Source: FEN-1219 sp963810755
GTDB lineage: Bacteria > Pseudomonadota > Gammaproteobacteria > Steroidobacterales > Rariloculaceae
Assembly (NCBI GenBank): GCA_963810755.1
Contig: CAWEOP010000011.1
Location: 1 to 64,000 of the forward strand
Length of the DNA stretch: 64,000 nt
Direction of reading: 5' to 3'
The position numbers and the translations under genes were made by a program. This document shows, piece after piece, positions 54,612-64,000 of this stretch. The notes below the pieces were generated by a model. It saw only the letters and a list, made by a program, of their open reading frames with translations, was not told the origin of the DNA and did not search any database. Every line of letters begins with the position of its first letter. Positions within the stretch are counted from its first letter, which is position 1.

Positions 54612-56534
54612 ATGGGTAGAGTGATCGGCATCGACTTGGGTACGACCAACTCTTGCGTCGCGATCATGGACGGCGGCAAGCCGAAAGTGATCGAGAACAG
54701 CGAAGGCGATCGGACGACTCCTTCGATCGTCGCCTTCACTAAAGACGGCGAGGTGCTGGTCGGTCAAACGGCCAAGCGCCAAGCGGTTACGAATCCGACG
54801 AATACGCTATTCGCGGTGAAACGCTTGATAGGCCGGCGCTTCGAGGACGACGTCGTTCAGAAGGACGTCGGCATGGTCCCGTACAAGGTCGTGAAAGCCG
54901 AGAATGGCGACGCGTGGGTCGAGGCGGCCGGCAAGAAGATGGCGCCGCCGGAAATCTCCGCGCGCGTGCTCGCCAAGATGAAGCAGACGGCCGAAGACTA
55001 CCTCGGCGAGCCAGTCACCGAGGCGGTGATTACCGTGCCCGCCTACTTCAACGACTCGCAGCGCCAGGCGACCAAGGACGCCGGCAAGATCGCCGGCCTC
55101 GACGTCAAGCGCATCATCAACGAGCCGACTGCCGCGGCGCTTGCCTACGGCATGGACAAGAAGCGCGGCGACAGCAAGATTGCCGTGTACGACCTCGGCG
55201 GCGGCACGTTCGACATCTCCATCATCGAGATCGCGGAAGTCGATGGCGAGCACCAGTTCGAGGTGCTCGCGACCAACGGTGACACGTTCCTAGGCGGTGA
55301 GGACTTCGACAAGCGGATCATCGACTACCTCTCAAAGGAGTTTCAGAAGGAGAGCGGGATCGATATTCGCCGCGATCCGTTGGCGATGCAGCGCCTCAAG
55401 GAAGCGTCCGAGAAGGCGAAGATCGAGCTGTCGTCGCGCCAGCAGACCGAGGTCAACCTGCCGTACATCACCGCGGATGCGAGCGGCCCGAAGCACCTGA
55501 ACATCAACCTTACGCGCGCGAAGCTCGAATCGCTCGTCGAGGATCTCATCGAGCGCACGATCGCCCCTTCCAAGACGGCGATGACGGATGCGGGTCTGAA
55601 GATGTCGGACATCAACGACGTGATCCTCGTCGGCGGCCAGACGCGCATGCCGAAGGTCCAGGAAGCGGTCCAGAAGCTGTTCGGCAGAGAGCCTCGTAAG
55701 GACGTGAATCCGGACGAGGCTGTCGCGGTGGGTGCCGCGATCCAGGCCGGCGTGCTGGCCGGTGAGGTCAAGGACGTCTTGCTGCTCGACGTGACGCCGC
55801 TGTCGCTCGGTATCGAGACCTTGGGCGGCGTCATGACGAAGCTCATCGACAAGAACACGACGATTCCGACGAAAGCGAACCAAGTGTTCTCCACGGCCGA
55901 GGACAACCAGACCGCCGTCACGATCCATGTGCTGCAAGGCGAGCGCGGCCGCGCGATGGACAACAAATCGCTCGGACGGTTCGATCTTTCGGAGTTGCCC
56001 CCGTCGGCGCGCGGCGTGCCGCAGGTCGAGGTCACTTTCGACATCGACGCGAACGGGATCTTGAATGTTTCCGCGAAGGACAAGGCCACGGGCAAAGAGC
56101 AGAAGATCGTGATCAAGGCCTCGTCGGGCTTGAGCGATGACGAGATCAAGCGGATGGTCGGCGACGCCGAAGCGCACGCCGCAGAGGATGCGAAGTTCCG
56201 CGAGCTCATCGAAGTCCGCAACCAAGCCGACGGACTCGTGCACGCGACCGAGAAGTCCTTGCGTGACCTCGGCGAGAAGGTCGAGGCCGCGGAGCGCGCG
56301 AAGATCGAGGCCGCGCTCGCCGACGCGAAGGAAGCGATCAAGGGCGACAGCAAGAGCACGATCGAGGCGAAGATGAAGGTTCTCGGCGAGGCCTCCAGCG
56401 GGATGGCGCAGCGCATCTACGGCGCGCAGCAAGGCCCGCAGCCCGGAGCGGCCGGTGCTTCGGGCCAGGGAGGCGACGACAACGTCGTCGATGCGGAGTT
56501 CGAAGAAGTGAAGGACGACAAGAAGAGCGCCTAA
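54612..56534 (+). CDS. dnaK: Chaperone DnaK (Hsp70)
   Basis: 640 residues, full length and uninterrupted. ATPase motifs: GIDLGTTNSCVAIMDGG, VITVPAYFNDSQRQATKDAG, IAVYDLGGGTFDISIIEI and VILVGGQTRMPKVQEAV. Substrate-binding domain and C-terminal Gly/Gln-rich linker (QGPQPGAAGASGQGG) end in the EFEEVKDDK motif. Works with DnaJ and GrpE in folding and in sigma-32 control. Confidence 0.98.
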   Translation: MGRVIGIDLGTTNSCVAIMDGGKPKVIENSEGDRTTPSIVAFTKDGEVLVGQTAKRQAVTNPTNTLFAVKRLIGRRFEDDVVQKDVGMVPYKVVKAENGDAWVEAAGKKMAPPEISARVLAKMKQTAEDYLGEPVTEAVITVPAYFNDSQRQATKDAGKIAGLDVKRIINEPTAAALAYGMDKKRGDSKIAVYDLGGGTFDISIIEIAEVDGEHQFEVLATNGDTFLGGEDFDKRIIDYLSKEFQKESGIDIRRDPLAMQRLKEASEKAKIELSSRQQTEVNLPYITADASGPKHLNINLTRAKLESLVEDLIERTIAPSKTAMTDAGLKMSDINDVILVGGQTRMPKVQEAVQKLFGREPRKDVNPDEAVAVGAAIQAGVLAGEVKDVLLLDVTPLSLGIETLGGVMTKLIDKNTTIPTKANQVFSTAEDNQTAVTIHVLQGERGRAMDNKSLGRFDLSELPPSARGVPQVEVTFDIDANGILNVSAKDKATGKEQKIVIKASSGLSDDEIKRMVGDAEAHAAEDAKFRELIEVRNQADGLVHATEKSLRDLGEKVEAAERAKIEAALADAKEAIKGDSKSTIEAKMKVLGEASSGMAQRIYGAQQGPQPGAAGASGQGGDDNVVDAEFEEVKDDKKSA

Positions 56535-56645
56535 AGTCGCAGCTCGGCCGGTCGATTCGAAGAGTCGAGTCTGGCGATGCATGCGCTCTGCTGACTGAAC
56601 GGAGAGCACGCGCGAGCGTGCTCTCCTGTTATTCCGGGGACGGGG

Positions 56646-57780
56646 ATGTCGAAGCGGGACTACTACGAAGTGCTCGGGCTCGGCCGAGAGGCGAGCGAAG
56701 CCGACATCAAGAAGGCGTACAGGCGCCTCGCGATGAAGCACCACCCTGACCGCAATCCCGACAACCCCGAATCCGAAGGGAGCTTCAAGGAAGCCAAGGA
56801 AGCCTACGAAGTTCTTTCCGAGCCCGACAAGCGAGCCGCGTACGATCGCTTCGGCCATGCGGGCGTCAACAACCAGCCCGGGAGCCGGCGGGGGATTCGG
56901 CGGCGGCGACGCATTCAACGACATCTTCGGCGACGTCTTCGGCGACATCTTCGGCGCTGGTCGTCGCGGTGGACGCAGCCAAGTGTTCCGCGGCGCCGAT
57001 CTGCGCTACGAGCTCGAGCTTTCGCTCGAGCAAGCCGTGGCCGGGGACTCGGTCAACCTCGAGCTGCCGACGCAGGCTGAGTGCACGCGCTGCGCCGGCA
57101 AGGGCGCGGAGCCCGGCACGAGTCCCGTCACCTGCAAGACATGCGGCGGCGCGGGGCAGGTTCGTGTCGCGCAAGGGTTCTTTTCGATCCAGCAGTCCTG
57201 TCCGAGCTGCGGTGGCGCGGGTTCCTCGATCGACAAGCCGTGTCGCGAATGCTCGGGTCGCGGCCGCGTCCGCAAGGTCAAGACGCTCTCGGTCAAGGTG
57301 CCGGCCGGCGTCGACAACGGCGACCGAATCCGCTTGTCGCGAGAGGGCGAGGCGGGGCGCAACGGCGGGCCTCCCGGCGACTTGTACGTCGACATCTCCG
57401 TCAAAGATCACTCGATCTTCACTCGCGAGGGCCAGAACCTCAGTTGCGAGGTTCCGGTGAGCTTCGCCACCGCGGTGCTCGGCGGCACGGTGGACGTGCC
57501 GACACTCGACGGCAACGTCATGCTGAAGGTGCCGCCCGAGACGCAGTCGGGTAGCGTGTTTCGGCTCCGCGGCAAGGGCGTGCGCTCAGTCCGCGCGAGC
57601 GGGCTCGGCGACTTGTTCTGCCGCGTCCAGGTGGAGACTCCGGTCAATCTGTCGGCGGATCAGAAGGACCAGCTTCGGGCGTTCGACGAGTCGATTCAGA
57701 ACGAGGCTTCCCGGCATAATCCGCGCGCACGCTCGTGGTTCGACGGCGTGAAGCAGTTCTTCGAACGGATGGGAGCCTGA
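56646..57780 (+). CDS. dnaJ: Chaperone DnaJ (Hsp40), frameshifted
   Basis: About 377 residues. J domain with MKHHPDRNPDNPE (HPD motif). An extra G near 56,880 breaks the frame in the Gly/Phe region; the continuation reads GGGFGGGDAFNDIFGDVFGD. Four zinc motifs are kept: CTRCAGKG, CKTCGGAG, CPSCGGAG and CRECSGRG. The C-terminal substrate domains follow (VPAGVDNGDRIRLSREGE). All other features are normal, so the break is probably a sequencing error. Confidence 0.95.
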
Positions 57781-57782
57781 CG

Positions 57783-58594
57783 TTGTTCAAGGTAGCTGTG
57801 CTCGGTGCTGCGGGCCGCATGGGTCGGGCCGTCCTGAGTTGCATCGCCGACGCCGAGGATCTCGTCCTCACGGGTGCGATCACCGAGCCGAACGACCCGC
57901 TGCTCGGACGGGATGCGGCGGAGCTCATCGGGGCCGACGCACTCGGCATTCCCCTGACCGACGATCGTCACCAGGGATTGCACGGCGCCCAGGTCGCCGT
58001 GGACTTCACGCTGCCGAGCGCCACCGAGGCGAATCTGCGCGCCTGCGTCGAGAGCGGCTCGGCGCTCGTGATCGGTACGACGGGTCTCGAAGCCCGGCAA
58101 ATGAAGGCGATGGAACAGGCGGCACACGAGATTCCGGTCGTGTACGGCGCGCAACCTGAGCGTCGGCGTCAACGTGTTCATGGAGCTCGTCGCGCGCGCC
58201 GCCGAAGGCGCTCGGTGACGGCTACGACGTCGAGATCCTGGAATCACATCATCGCCAGAAGGTCGACGCCCCTTCAGGAACCGCGCTCGCGCTCGGCGAG
58301 AAGATCGCGGCGGCGAAGGGCCGCCGGCTCGACGAGCTCGCGGTCTACGCGCGCCAGGGACGCGTCGGGCCTCGCGTGCCGGGGACGATTGGCTTCTCCG
58401 TCATTCGCGGCGGCAATGTCGTCGGCGAGCATTCCGTGCGGTTCATCGGTGCGGAAGAGGAAGTCGCTTTCGTTCACGAAGCGCAGGATCGCAAGACGTT
58501 CGCGCGCGGTGCGCTGCGTGCTGCTCGCTGGGCGGCGGGTCGGGCGCCCGGCCTCTATTCGATGGCGGATGTGCTCGGGCTCGCCCGGGACTGA
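57783..58594 (+). CDS. dapB: 4-hydroxy-tetrahydrodipicolinate reductase DapB, frameshifted
   Basis: About 269 residues. VAVLGAAGRMGRAVLSCIAD is the NAD(P)H site. An extra C near 58,150 and an extra G near 58,208 break the frame. The corrected reading is NLSVGVNVFMELVARAAEAL then DVEILESHHRQKVDAPSGTA, which holds the catalytic His-His and Lys. End VLGLARD at 58594. Start is TTG 57783, two bases past dnaJ, so they are co-transcribed. It acts in DAP and lysine synthesis. Confidence 0.9.
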
Positions 58595-58755
58595 AAAAAA
58601 GTTTCGCTTGCACGCCGAACTCTGTAGATCGTCGGCGTACGCCCGGGATAGAATTACCGCCTGAGTTTCCCCGATCAACCTTGATCACGGGTTCGGCTGC
58701 AGAAGAGCAGCGATCCTGTGACCCGCGTGCAACGCGGATACTTTAGGAGCTCAGC

Positions 58756-59907
58756 GTGGCAGAGCCGGCGATACTAGCGCTCGAAGACGGCACAGTGTTC
58801 CACGGTATCTCGGTCGGCGCCGAGGGCCGGACGCTCGGGGAAGTGGTGTTCAACACCGCGATGACCGGGTACCAAGAGATCCTCACCGATCCCTCCTACT
58901 ACCGCCAGATCGTCACGCTCACGTATCCGCACATCGGCAATGTCGGCACGAACTCCGACGATTTCGAGTCGACGAAGATCTACGCGGCAGGCCTGATCAT
59001 CCGAGACCTGTCGCTCACCGTGAGCAGTTGGCGCGCGGAGCATGGGCTCGAGCAGTTCTTGCGGCGCGGCAAGACGGTCGCGATAGCGGAGATCGACACC
59101 CGTCGGCTCACGCGGATCCTGCGCGACAAGGGTGCGCAGGCCGGTTGCATCGTCGCGGGCGGCAAGAGCGACGGCGGACGAAGCGATCAAAGCGGCTCGA
59201 AAGTTTCCCGGGCTCAAGGGCATGGATCTCGCGAAGCTCGTGAGCACCAAGCAACCCTATCAGTGGAACCAAGGCAGCATCTGGCCCGAGCGCCAGAGCG
59301 TGTACACGAAACGTGTCGCGGGCTTCCACGTCGTAGCGTTCGACTACGGTATCAAACGCAACATCCTGCGGCTGATTGCGGACCAGGACTGCCGCTTGAC
59401 GGTCGTTCCGGCTACGACCGGCGCCGAGGAGGTCATGGCGCTGCTACCGGACGGTGTGTTCCTGTCGAACGGCCCCGGCGATCCGGAACCGTGCGACTAC
59501 GCGATCGAGGCGATCAGCACGATCGTGGATATCGGGGTGCCGACCTTCGGCATCTGCTTGGGACACCAGCTCCTGGGGCTCGCAAGCGGCGCGAAGACGA
59601 CGAAGATGAAGTTCGGTCATCACGGCGCGAATCACCCGGTCGTCGAGATCGACTCCGGGCCGCGTGATGATCACGAGCCAGAACCACGGCTTCGCCGTGC
59701 AGGAAGAGACGCTGCCTAGCAACGTACGGCCGACGCACCGCTCGCTTGTTCGATGGCACGCTGCAAGGGATCGAGCGTACCGATCGCCCTGCCTTCTCGT
59801 TCCAGGGCCATCCCGAGGCGAGCCCCGGACCGCACGACTTGAAGCCGCTGTTCCAGCGCTTCACCGCGGCGATGAAGTCCTATCGTCATCGAGCCAAGGC
59901 CGTTTAA
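58756..59907 (+). CDS. carA: Carbamoyl-phosphate synthase small subunit (glutamine amidotransferase), frameshifted
   Basis: About 382 residues from GTG 58756. The N-terminal domain (ILALEDGTVFHGISVGAEG, GYQEILTDPSYYRQIVTLTY) precedes the class I glutamine amidotransferase with catalytic Cys in GICLGHQLLGLA and His in FQGHPEAS. Three extra bases break the frame: a G near 59,172, a C near 59,665 and a T near 59,745; all resolve to the normal protein (GKSDADEAIKAAR, RVMITSQNHGFAV, RSLFDGTLQGIERTDRPAF). Ends TAA 59905-59907. It feeds ammonia to CarB for pyrimidine and arginine synthesis. Confidence 0.93.
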
Positions 59908-59961
59908 AAGATAAGCTATATCATGATCATAGAACGACTATATCGAAACCAGGTTAACTAG

Positions 59962-62900
59962 ATGCCGCGTCGCGACGACCTCGAAAGCGTCTTGATCATC
60001 GGAGCCGGCCCGATCGTGATCGGGCAGGCCTGCGAGTTCGATTACTCCGGTACCCAGGCGTGTAAGGCGCTTAAGGAAGAGGGCTATCGGGTGATTCTCG
60101 TGAACTCGAATCCCGCGACGATCATGACCGACCCAGCGAGCGCCGACGCTATCTACATCGAGCCGATCCATTGGCGGACGGTCGCCGCGATCATCGCGAA
60201 AGAGAAGCCGAGCGCGCTGCTGCCGACGATGGGCGGACAGACGGCCCTAAACTGCGCGCTCGACTTGGTGCGCGAAGGCGTGCTCGAGGAACACGGCGTG
60301 GAGCTCATCGCCGCCTCGCGCGAAGCGATCGACATGGCCGAGGATCGCGAGCTGTTCCGACATGCGATGAAGGACATCGGGCTCGCGACTCCGCGCGCCG
60401 GCACGGCGCATTCGCTCGAGGAGGCGTGGGCCGTCCAGGAGGAAGTCGGGTTCCCAACGATCGTGCGCCCGTCGTTCACTCTCGGCGGTAGCGGCGGCGG
60501 CATCGCCTACAACCGGGAAGAGTTCGAGGACATCGTGACGCGCGGCATCGACCAATCCCCGACCGGCGAGGTGCTGGTCGAGGAGTCGGTGATCGGCTGG
60601 AAAGAGTTCGAGATGGAGGTCGTTCGCGACAGGAACGACAACTGCATCATCATTTGCTCGATCGAGAACTTGGACCCGATGGGGATCCACACGGGCGACT
60701 CGATTACGGTGGCGCCGGCGCAGACGCTCACCGACAAGGAATACCAGCGGATGCGCGACGCCTCGATCGCGGTGCTCCGCAAGATCGGTGTCGACACGGG
60801 CGGCTCCAACGTTCAGTTCGCGCTGAATCCCGACGACGGCAGATTGCTCGTGATCGAGATGAATCCGCGCGTGTCACGGTCTTCGGCGCTCGCGTCGAAG
60901 GCGACGGGCTTCCCGATCGCGAAGGTCGCGGCCAAGCTCGCGATCGGCTACACGCTCGACGAGCTCAAGAACGAGATCACCGGCGGCGCGACGCCGGCGT
61001 CGTTCGAGCCGTCGATCGACTACGTCGTGACCAAGATCCCGCGCTTCACGTTCGAGAAGTTCCCGCAGGCCGCGGACCGTCTCACGACGCAGATGAAGTC
61101 GGTGGGCGAAGTCATGGCGATCGGCCGGACGTTCCAGGAGTCGCTCCAGAAGGCGCTTCGCGGGCTCGAGACCGGCGTGGACGGCTTGAATCCCGTCATG
61201 AGCAAGATCGACGGCGAGGAGGACTGGGCGAAGCTCCGTCACGAGCTCAAGATGGCCGGCAGCCGCCGTCTCTGGTACGTCGGCGACGCGTTCCGCTTCG
61301 GCCTCGGCGTCGAGGAGATCGCTCGGCTCACGAACATCGATCGTTGGTTCCTCGTTCAGATAGAGGAGCTCATCGCGCTCGAGAAGCATATCGCGGAGGA
61401 AGGTCCGGGAATCCTGAGCGGCCAGGAGCTGCGCAAGCTGAAGCGCAAAGGCTTCAGCGACCGGCGGATCGCCGAACTGATCGGTGTAAAGGAAAAGGTC
61501 ATTCGAACAGCGCGTCATAAGGAGAACGTTAGACCTGTGTTCAAGAGAGTGGACAGCTGCGCCGCGGAGTTCGCGAGCGCAACCGCCTACCTCTACTCGA
61601 CGTACGAAGAGTTCTGCGAAGCGGAGCCGACGGATCGCGAGAAGATCATGATCCTCGGCGGCGGCCCGAATCGGATCGGGCAGGGCATCGAGTTCGACTA
61701 CTGCTGCGTCCACGCTTCGTTCGCGCTCAAGGAGATCGGGTACGAGACCATCATGGTCAACTGCAACCCCGAGACCGTCTCCACGGACTACGACACCTCG
61801 GATCGTCTGTACTTCGAGCCGGTCACGCTCGAGGACGTGCTGGAGATCGTCCACAAGGAGAAGCCGAAGGGCGTGATCGTGACGTATGGCGGCCAGACGC
61901 CGCTGAAGCTCGCCCGCGCGCTCGAGGAGGCTGGCGTGCCGATCATCGGCACGTCGCCCGATTCAATCGACCTTGCCGAGGATCGCGAGCGCTTCCAGCA
62001 ACTCGTGCATAAGCTGAAGCTGAAGCAGCCGCCGAACCGCACCGCGCGCAACGCCGACGAGGCGGTCGCGATGGCGAAGGAGGTCGGCTATCCACTCGTG
62101 GTTCGGCCGTCGTACGTGCTAGGAGGCCGGGCGATGGAGATCGTCCATGGCGAGGACGAGCTTCGTGACTACGTTGAGCGCGCCGTCAGTGTGTCGAACG
62201 ATAGCCCGATCCTGCTCGACAGGTTTCTCGATCTCGCCGTCGAGGTCGACGTCGACGCGATATCGGACGGCGAGGAAGTCATCGTCGCCGGCATCATGGA
62301 GCACGTCGAGCAAGCCGGGATTCACTCTGGGGACTCCGGCTGCTCGCTTCCGCCGTTCAGCTTGAGCGCCGAGATGCAGCGGACCCTGAGCGAGCAAGTA
62401 CGTCAGATGGCGCAGGCGCTCAAGGTCAACGGCATCATGAACACGCAGTTCGCAATCCAGAATGGCGTGATTTACGTGCTGGAAGTCAACCCGCGCGCGT
62501 CACGGACGATTCCGTTCGTCTCCAAAGCGATCGGCCAACCGTTCGCGAAGATCGCCGCGAAGGCGATGGCGGGCATGTCGTTCAAGGAGCAGGGCGTTAC
62601 GACGCCAGGCAGACGGCCCTATTTCTCGGTAAAAGAGTCGGTGTTTCCGTTCATCAAGTTCCCGGACGCGGACCCGATCCTGGGACCCGAAATGAAATCC
62701 ACGGGCGAGGTGATGGGCACTGGGCGCACATTCGGCGAAGCCTACGCAAAGGCGCAGATCGCTTCAGGCGTCGTGCTGCCGCGCCGCGGCCTCGCGTTCA
62801 TCAGCGTGCGCGACCGGGACAAGCCGGGCGCCGTCGAGCTCGGCAAGATGCTGATCGACCGAGGTTTCGAAATCGTTGCGACCGGGGGCACCGCCACGGC

Positions 62901-63186
62901 GCTCGCGGACGGCGGGATTCCGTGCCAGCGCGTGAACAAGGTACGCGAGGGCAGGCCGCACGTCGTGGACATGATCAAGAACCGCGAGCTGAGCCTCATC
63001 GTCAACACGACCGAAGGCAAGCAGGCGATTCGCGAGTCGCACTCGATACGTGGCGAGGCGGTTCATTACAAGGTTACCTACTACACGACACTCGCGGCGG
63101 CGAAAGCGACTTGCGACGCGATCGACCATATCGATAACGTGGGCGTCAATCGCCTACAAGACCTGCACGCGGAGGCATCGGTTTGA
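59962..63186 (+). CDS. carB: Carbamoyl-phosphate synthase large subunit
   Basis: 1,074 residues, full length and open. Two ATP-grasp halves: first with VLIIGAGPIVIGQACEFDYSG and PSFTLGGSGGGIAYN, second with ILGGGPNRIGQGIEFDYCCV and VRPSYVLGGRAMEIVHGEDE. The C-terminal allosteric domain (RGFEIVATGGTATALADGG) binds UMP or ornithine. Spacing to carA is 54 bases. It is co-transcribed with greA, whose TTG overlaps the stop. Confidence 0.98.
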   Translation: MPRRDDLESVLIIGAGPIVIGQACEFDYSGTQACKALKEEGYRVILVNSNPATIMTDPASADAIYIEPIHWRTVAAIIAKEKPSALLPTMGGQTALNCALDLVREGVLEEHGVELIAASREAIDMAEDRELFRHAMKDIGLATPRAGTAHSLEEAWAVQEEVGFPTIVRPSFTLGGSGGGIAYNREEFEDIVTRGIDQSPTGEVLVEESVIGWKEFEMEVVRDRNDNCIIICSIENLDPMGIHTGDSITVAPAQTLTDKEYQRMRDASIAVLRKIGVDTGGSNVQFALNPDDGRLLVIEMNPRVSRSSALASKATGFPIAKVAAKLAIGYTLDELKNEITGGATPASFEPSIDYVVTKIPRFTFEKFPQAADRLTTQMKSVGEVMAIGRTFQESLQKALRGLETGVDGLNPVMSKIDGEEDWAKLRHELKMAGSRRLWYVGDAFRFGLGVEEIARLTNIDRWFLVQIEELIALEKHIAEEGPGILSGQELRKLKRKGFSDRRIAELIGVKEKVIRTARHKENVRPVFKRVDSCAAEFASATAYLYSTYEEFCEAEPTDREKIMILGGGPNRIGQGIEFDYCCVHASFALKEIGYETIMVNCNPETVSTDYDTSDRLYFEPVTLEDVLEIVHKEKPKGVIVTYGGQTPLKLARALEEAGVPIIGTSPDSIDLAEDRERFQQLVHKLKLKQPPNRTARNADEAVAMAKEVGYPLVVRPSYVLGGRAMEIVHGEDELRDYVERAVSVSNDSPILLDRFLDLAVEVDVDAISDGEEVIVAGIMEHVEQAGIHSGDSGCSLPPFSLSAEMQRTLSEQVRQMAQALKVNGIMNTQFAIQNGVIYVLEVNPRASRTIPFVSKAIGQPFAKIAAKAMAGMSFKEQGVTTPGRRPYFSVKESVFPFIKFPDADPILGPEMKSTGEVMGTGRTFGEAYAKAQIASGVVLPRRGLAFISVRDRDKPGAVELGKMLIDRGFEIVATGGTATALADGGIPCQRVNKVREGRPHVVDMIKNRELSLIVNTTEGKQAIRESHSIRGEAVHYKVTYYTTLAAAKATCDAIDHIDNVGVNRLQDLHAEASV

Positions 63187-63659
63187 GCAAAGTGCCACTG
63201 ACCGCACGCGGTGCGGCGAAGCTCAAGGAGGAGCTGCGCCGGCTCAAGAACGAGGAACGGCCCAAGGTTACGCAGGCCATAGCCACGGCGCGCGCGCACG
63301 GGGATCTCAAGGAAAACGCCGAGTACCACGCGGCTAAGGAACAACAAGGCTTGATGGAGGCGCGGATTCGCGACATCGAGGCGAAGCTCGGCAACGCACA
63401 GATCATCGAAGTCACGGAGCTCAATGCGAATGGGAAGGTCGTGTTCGGCTCGACGGTGCATCTCGTGGACGTAAAGGACGGCACCGAAGCGCGCTACCAG
63501 ATCGTCGGCGAGGACGAAGCGGACATCAAGAACGGCATGCTGTCGATCGGGTCGCCGATCGCGCGAGCGCTGATCGGCAAGAAGGAAGGTGACGAGGTCG
63601 AGGTCGTCACTCCTAGCGGTCGGCGTGCCTACGAGATCACGGCCGTCGAGTACGTCTAG
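63183..63659 (+). CDS. greA: Transcription elongation factor GreA
   Basis: 158 residues. N-terminal coiled coil with the acidic tip (ARAHGDLKENAEYHAAKEQQ) that carries the catalytic acidic residues for RNA cleavage by backtracked polymerase; C-terminal globular FKBP-like part (SIGSPIARALIGKKEGDEVEV). TTG start at 63183 overlaps the carB stop (TTGA), so the two are coupled. Confidence 0.97.
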   Translation: MSKVPLTARGAAKLKEELRRLKNEERPKVTQAIATARAHGDLKENAEYHAAKEQQGLMEARIRDIEAKLGNAQIIEVTELNANGKVVFGSTVHLVDVKDGTEARYQIVGEDEADIKNGMLSIGSPIARALIGKKEGDEVEVVTPSGRRAYEITAVEYV

Positions 63660-63686
63660 CCCCGGCTGCAGCCGCGCCGCCAACGC

Positions 63687-64000
63687 ATGCCGCGCCGCAC
63701 CGGATCGAGCAACCGCTGGCGTCAGCGCCAGGAGCGCGATGTCTACGTCGACCAGGCGAATCGCGACGGCTGGCGGTCGCGCGCGGTGTTCAAGCTCGAG
63801 CAGATCAACGCCAAAGACCGGATACTGAAGCCCGGTATCGTGTGCGTCGACCTTGGCGCGGCTCCCGGAAGTTGGAGCCAGCTCGCGGCGCAGCTCGTGC
63901 GCCCGAATGGCCGCGTGATCGCCGTCGATTTGCTCGAGATGCCGCCCATTCAAGGCGTCGACTTCTTGCTCGGGGACTTCACACAGCCGCAGACGCTCGC
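63687..64000 (+). CDS. rlmE: 23S rRNA (uridine2552-2'-O)-methyltransferase RlmE (FtsJ), cut by window edge
   Basis: Starts with ATG 63687. SNRWRQRQERDVYVDQANRDG, WRSRAVFKLEQINAKDRIL and the SAM site VCVDLGAAPGSWSQLAAQLV match RlmE/RrmJ, which methylates U2552 of 23S rRNA. The remaining C-terminal half lies beyond position 64,000. The usual neighbour ftsH may follow outside the window. Confidence 0.93.
   Translation, partial: MPRRTGSSNRWRQRQERDVYVDQANRDGWRSRAVFKLEQINAKDRILKPGIVCVDLGAAPGSWSQLAAQLVRPNGRVIAVDLLEMPPIQGVDFLLGDFTQPQTL

Noticed and set aside
55332..56948. Long antisense ORF (538 codons) opposite dnaK
   Set aside because: It mirrors the codon pattern of dnaK in GC-rich DNA and has no domain or ribosome site; dnaK itself is certain.
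1..64000. CRISPR array, insertion sequence or prophage
   Set aside because: No regularly spaced repeats, transposase, integrase or phage structural genes seen on either strand.

Overview
Overview. The window appears to hold two different bacterial genomes joined near position 12,353. Positions 1 to about 12,350 are very GC-rich, and almost every gene there carries several small indels. Positions from about 12,350 to 64,000 are less GC-rich and better preserved, and they carry a classic gammaproteobacterial gene order. The join lies inside rlmN: its reading frame and family similarity stop abruptly in the middle of the radical-SAM domain, and unrelated sequence follows. A contig chimera is the simplest explanation; a real recombination event is possible but less likely.

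Left part (1-12,353). Contents are an HtrA/DegP-type periplasmic protease (cut by the window edge), LpxH-type lipid A hydrolase, a PorV/PorQ-like outer-membrane barrel, a run of exported proteins (fibronectin-III lipoprotein, small Tyr-rich lipoprotein, DUF4384 protein), a roughly 1,020-residue TPR-GAF-AAA+-Fis sigma-54 activator, a small membrane protein, a Ppx/GppA phosphatase translationally coupled to an ArsR-type regulator, and a divergent truncated rlmN. This suggests a GC-rich Gram-negative of the Myxococcota/Desulfobacterota or FCB-like type; I cannot place it further.

Right part (12,495-64,000). The gene order ffs-dnaX-ybaB-recR, ssrA-smpB-ratA-rnfH-bamE-fur-recN-nadK-hrcA-grpE-dnaK-dnaJ-dapB-carA-carB-greA-rlmE, a tmRNA tag of the ANDDNYALAA type, and Orn, CstA, YjiX, DUF1249 and an SH3/TIGR04211-like protein point to a gammaproteobacterium near Xanthomonadales/Nevskiales/Steroidobacterales. 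Region by region: 12.5-20.3 kb is accessory (orphan histidine kinase, winged-helix/TPR membrane protein, M23 peptidase, exported VOC protein, UspA, NmrA-like reductase, B3-like metallo-beta-lactamase). 20.4-28.9 kb is replication, repair, RNA turnover and envelope housekeeping with tRNA-Ser, SRP RNA and the Prc protease. 29.3-35.0 kb is a minus-strand cluster of two lipoproteins, a Ycf46-like AAA ATPase, a coiled-coil FHA protein and two small proteins. 35.3-40.2 kb holds two flagellar stator pairs, one PomAB-like and one MotAB-like, on opposite strands around a YceI gene. 40.3-47.6 kb holds cstA-yjiX, a HerA-like ATPase and a second coiled-coil FHA protein followed by a probable lipoprotein. 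47.7-64 kb is trans-translation, iron regulation, DNA repair, heat shock, lysine/DAP synthesis, carbamoyl-phosphate synthesis, transcript cleavage and 23S rRNA methylation.

Sequence quality. Many conserved genes (motA, FHA-1, the AAA gene, hrcA, dnaJ, dapB, carA and others) are broken by single-base indels. In every right-hand case I could resolve base by base, the error is one extra base, usually beside a short C or G run. I treat these as sequencing or consensus errors and give one feature per gene across the breaks.
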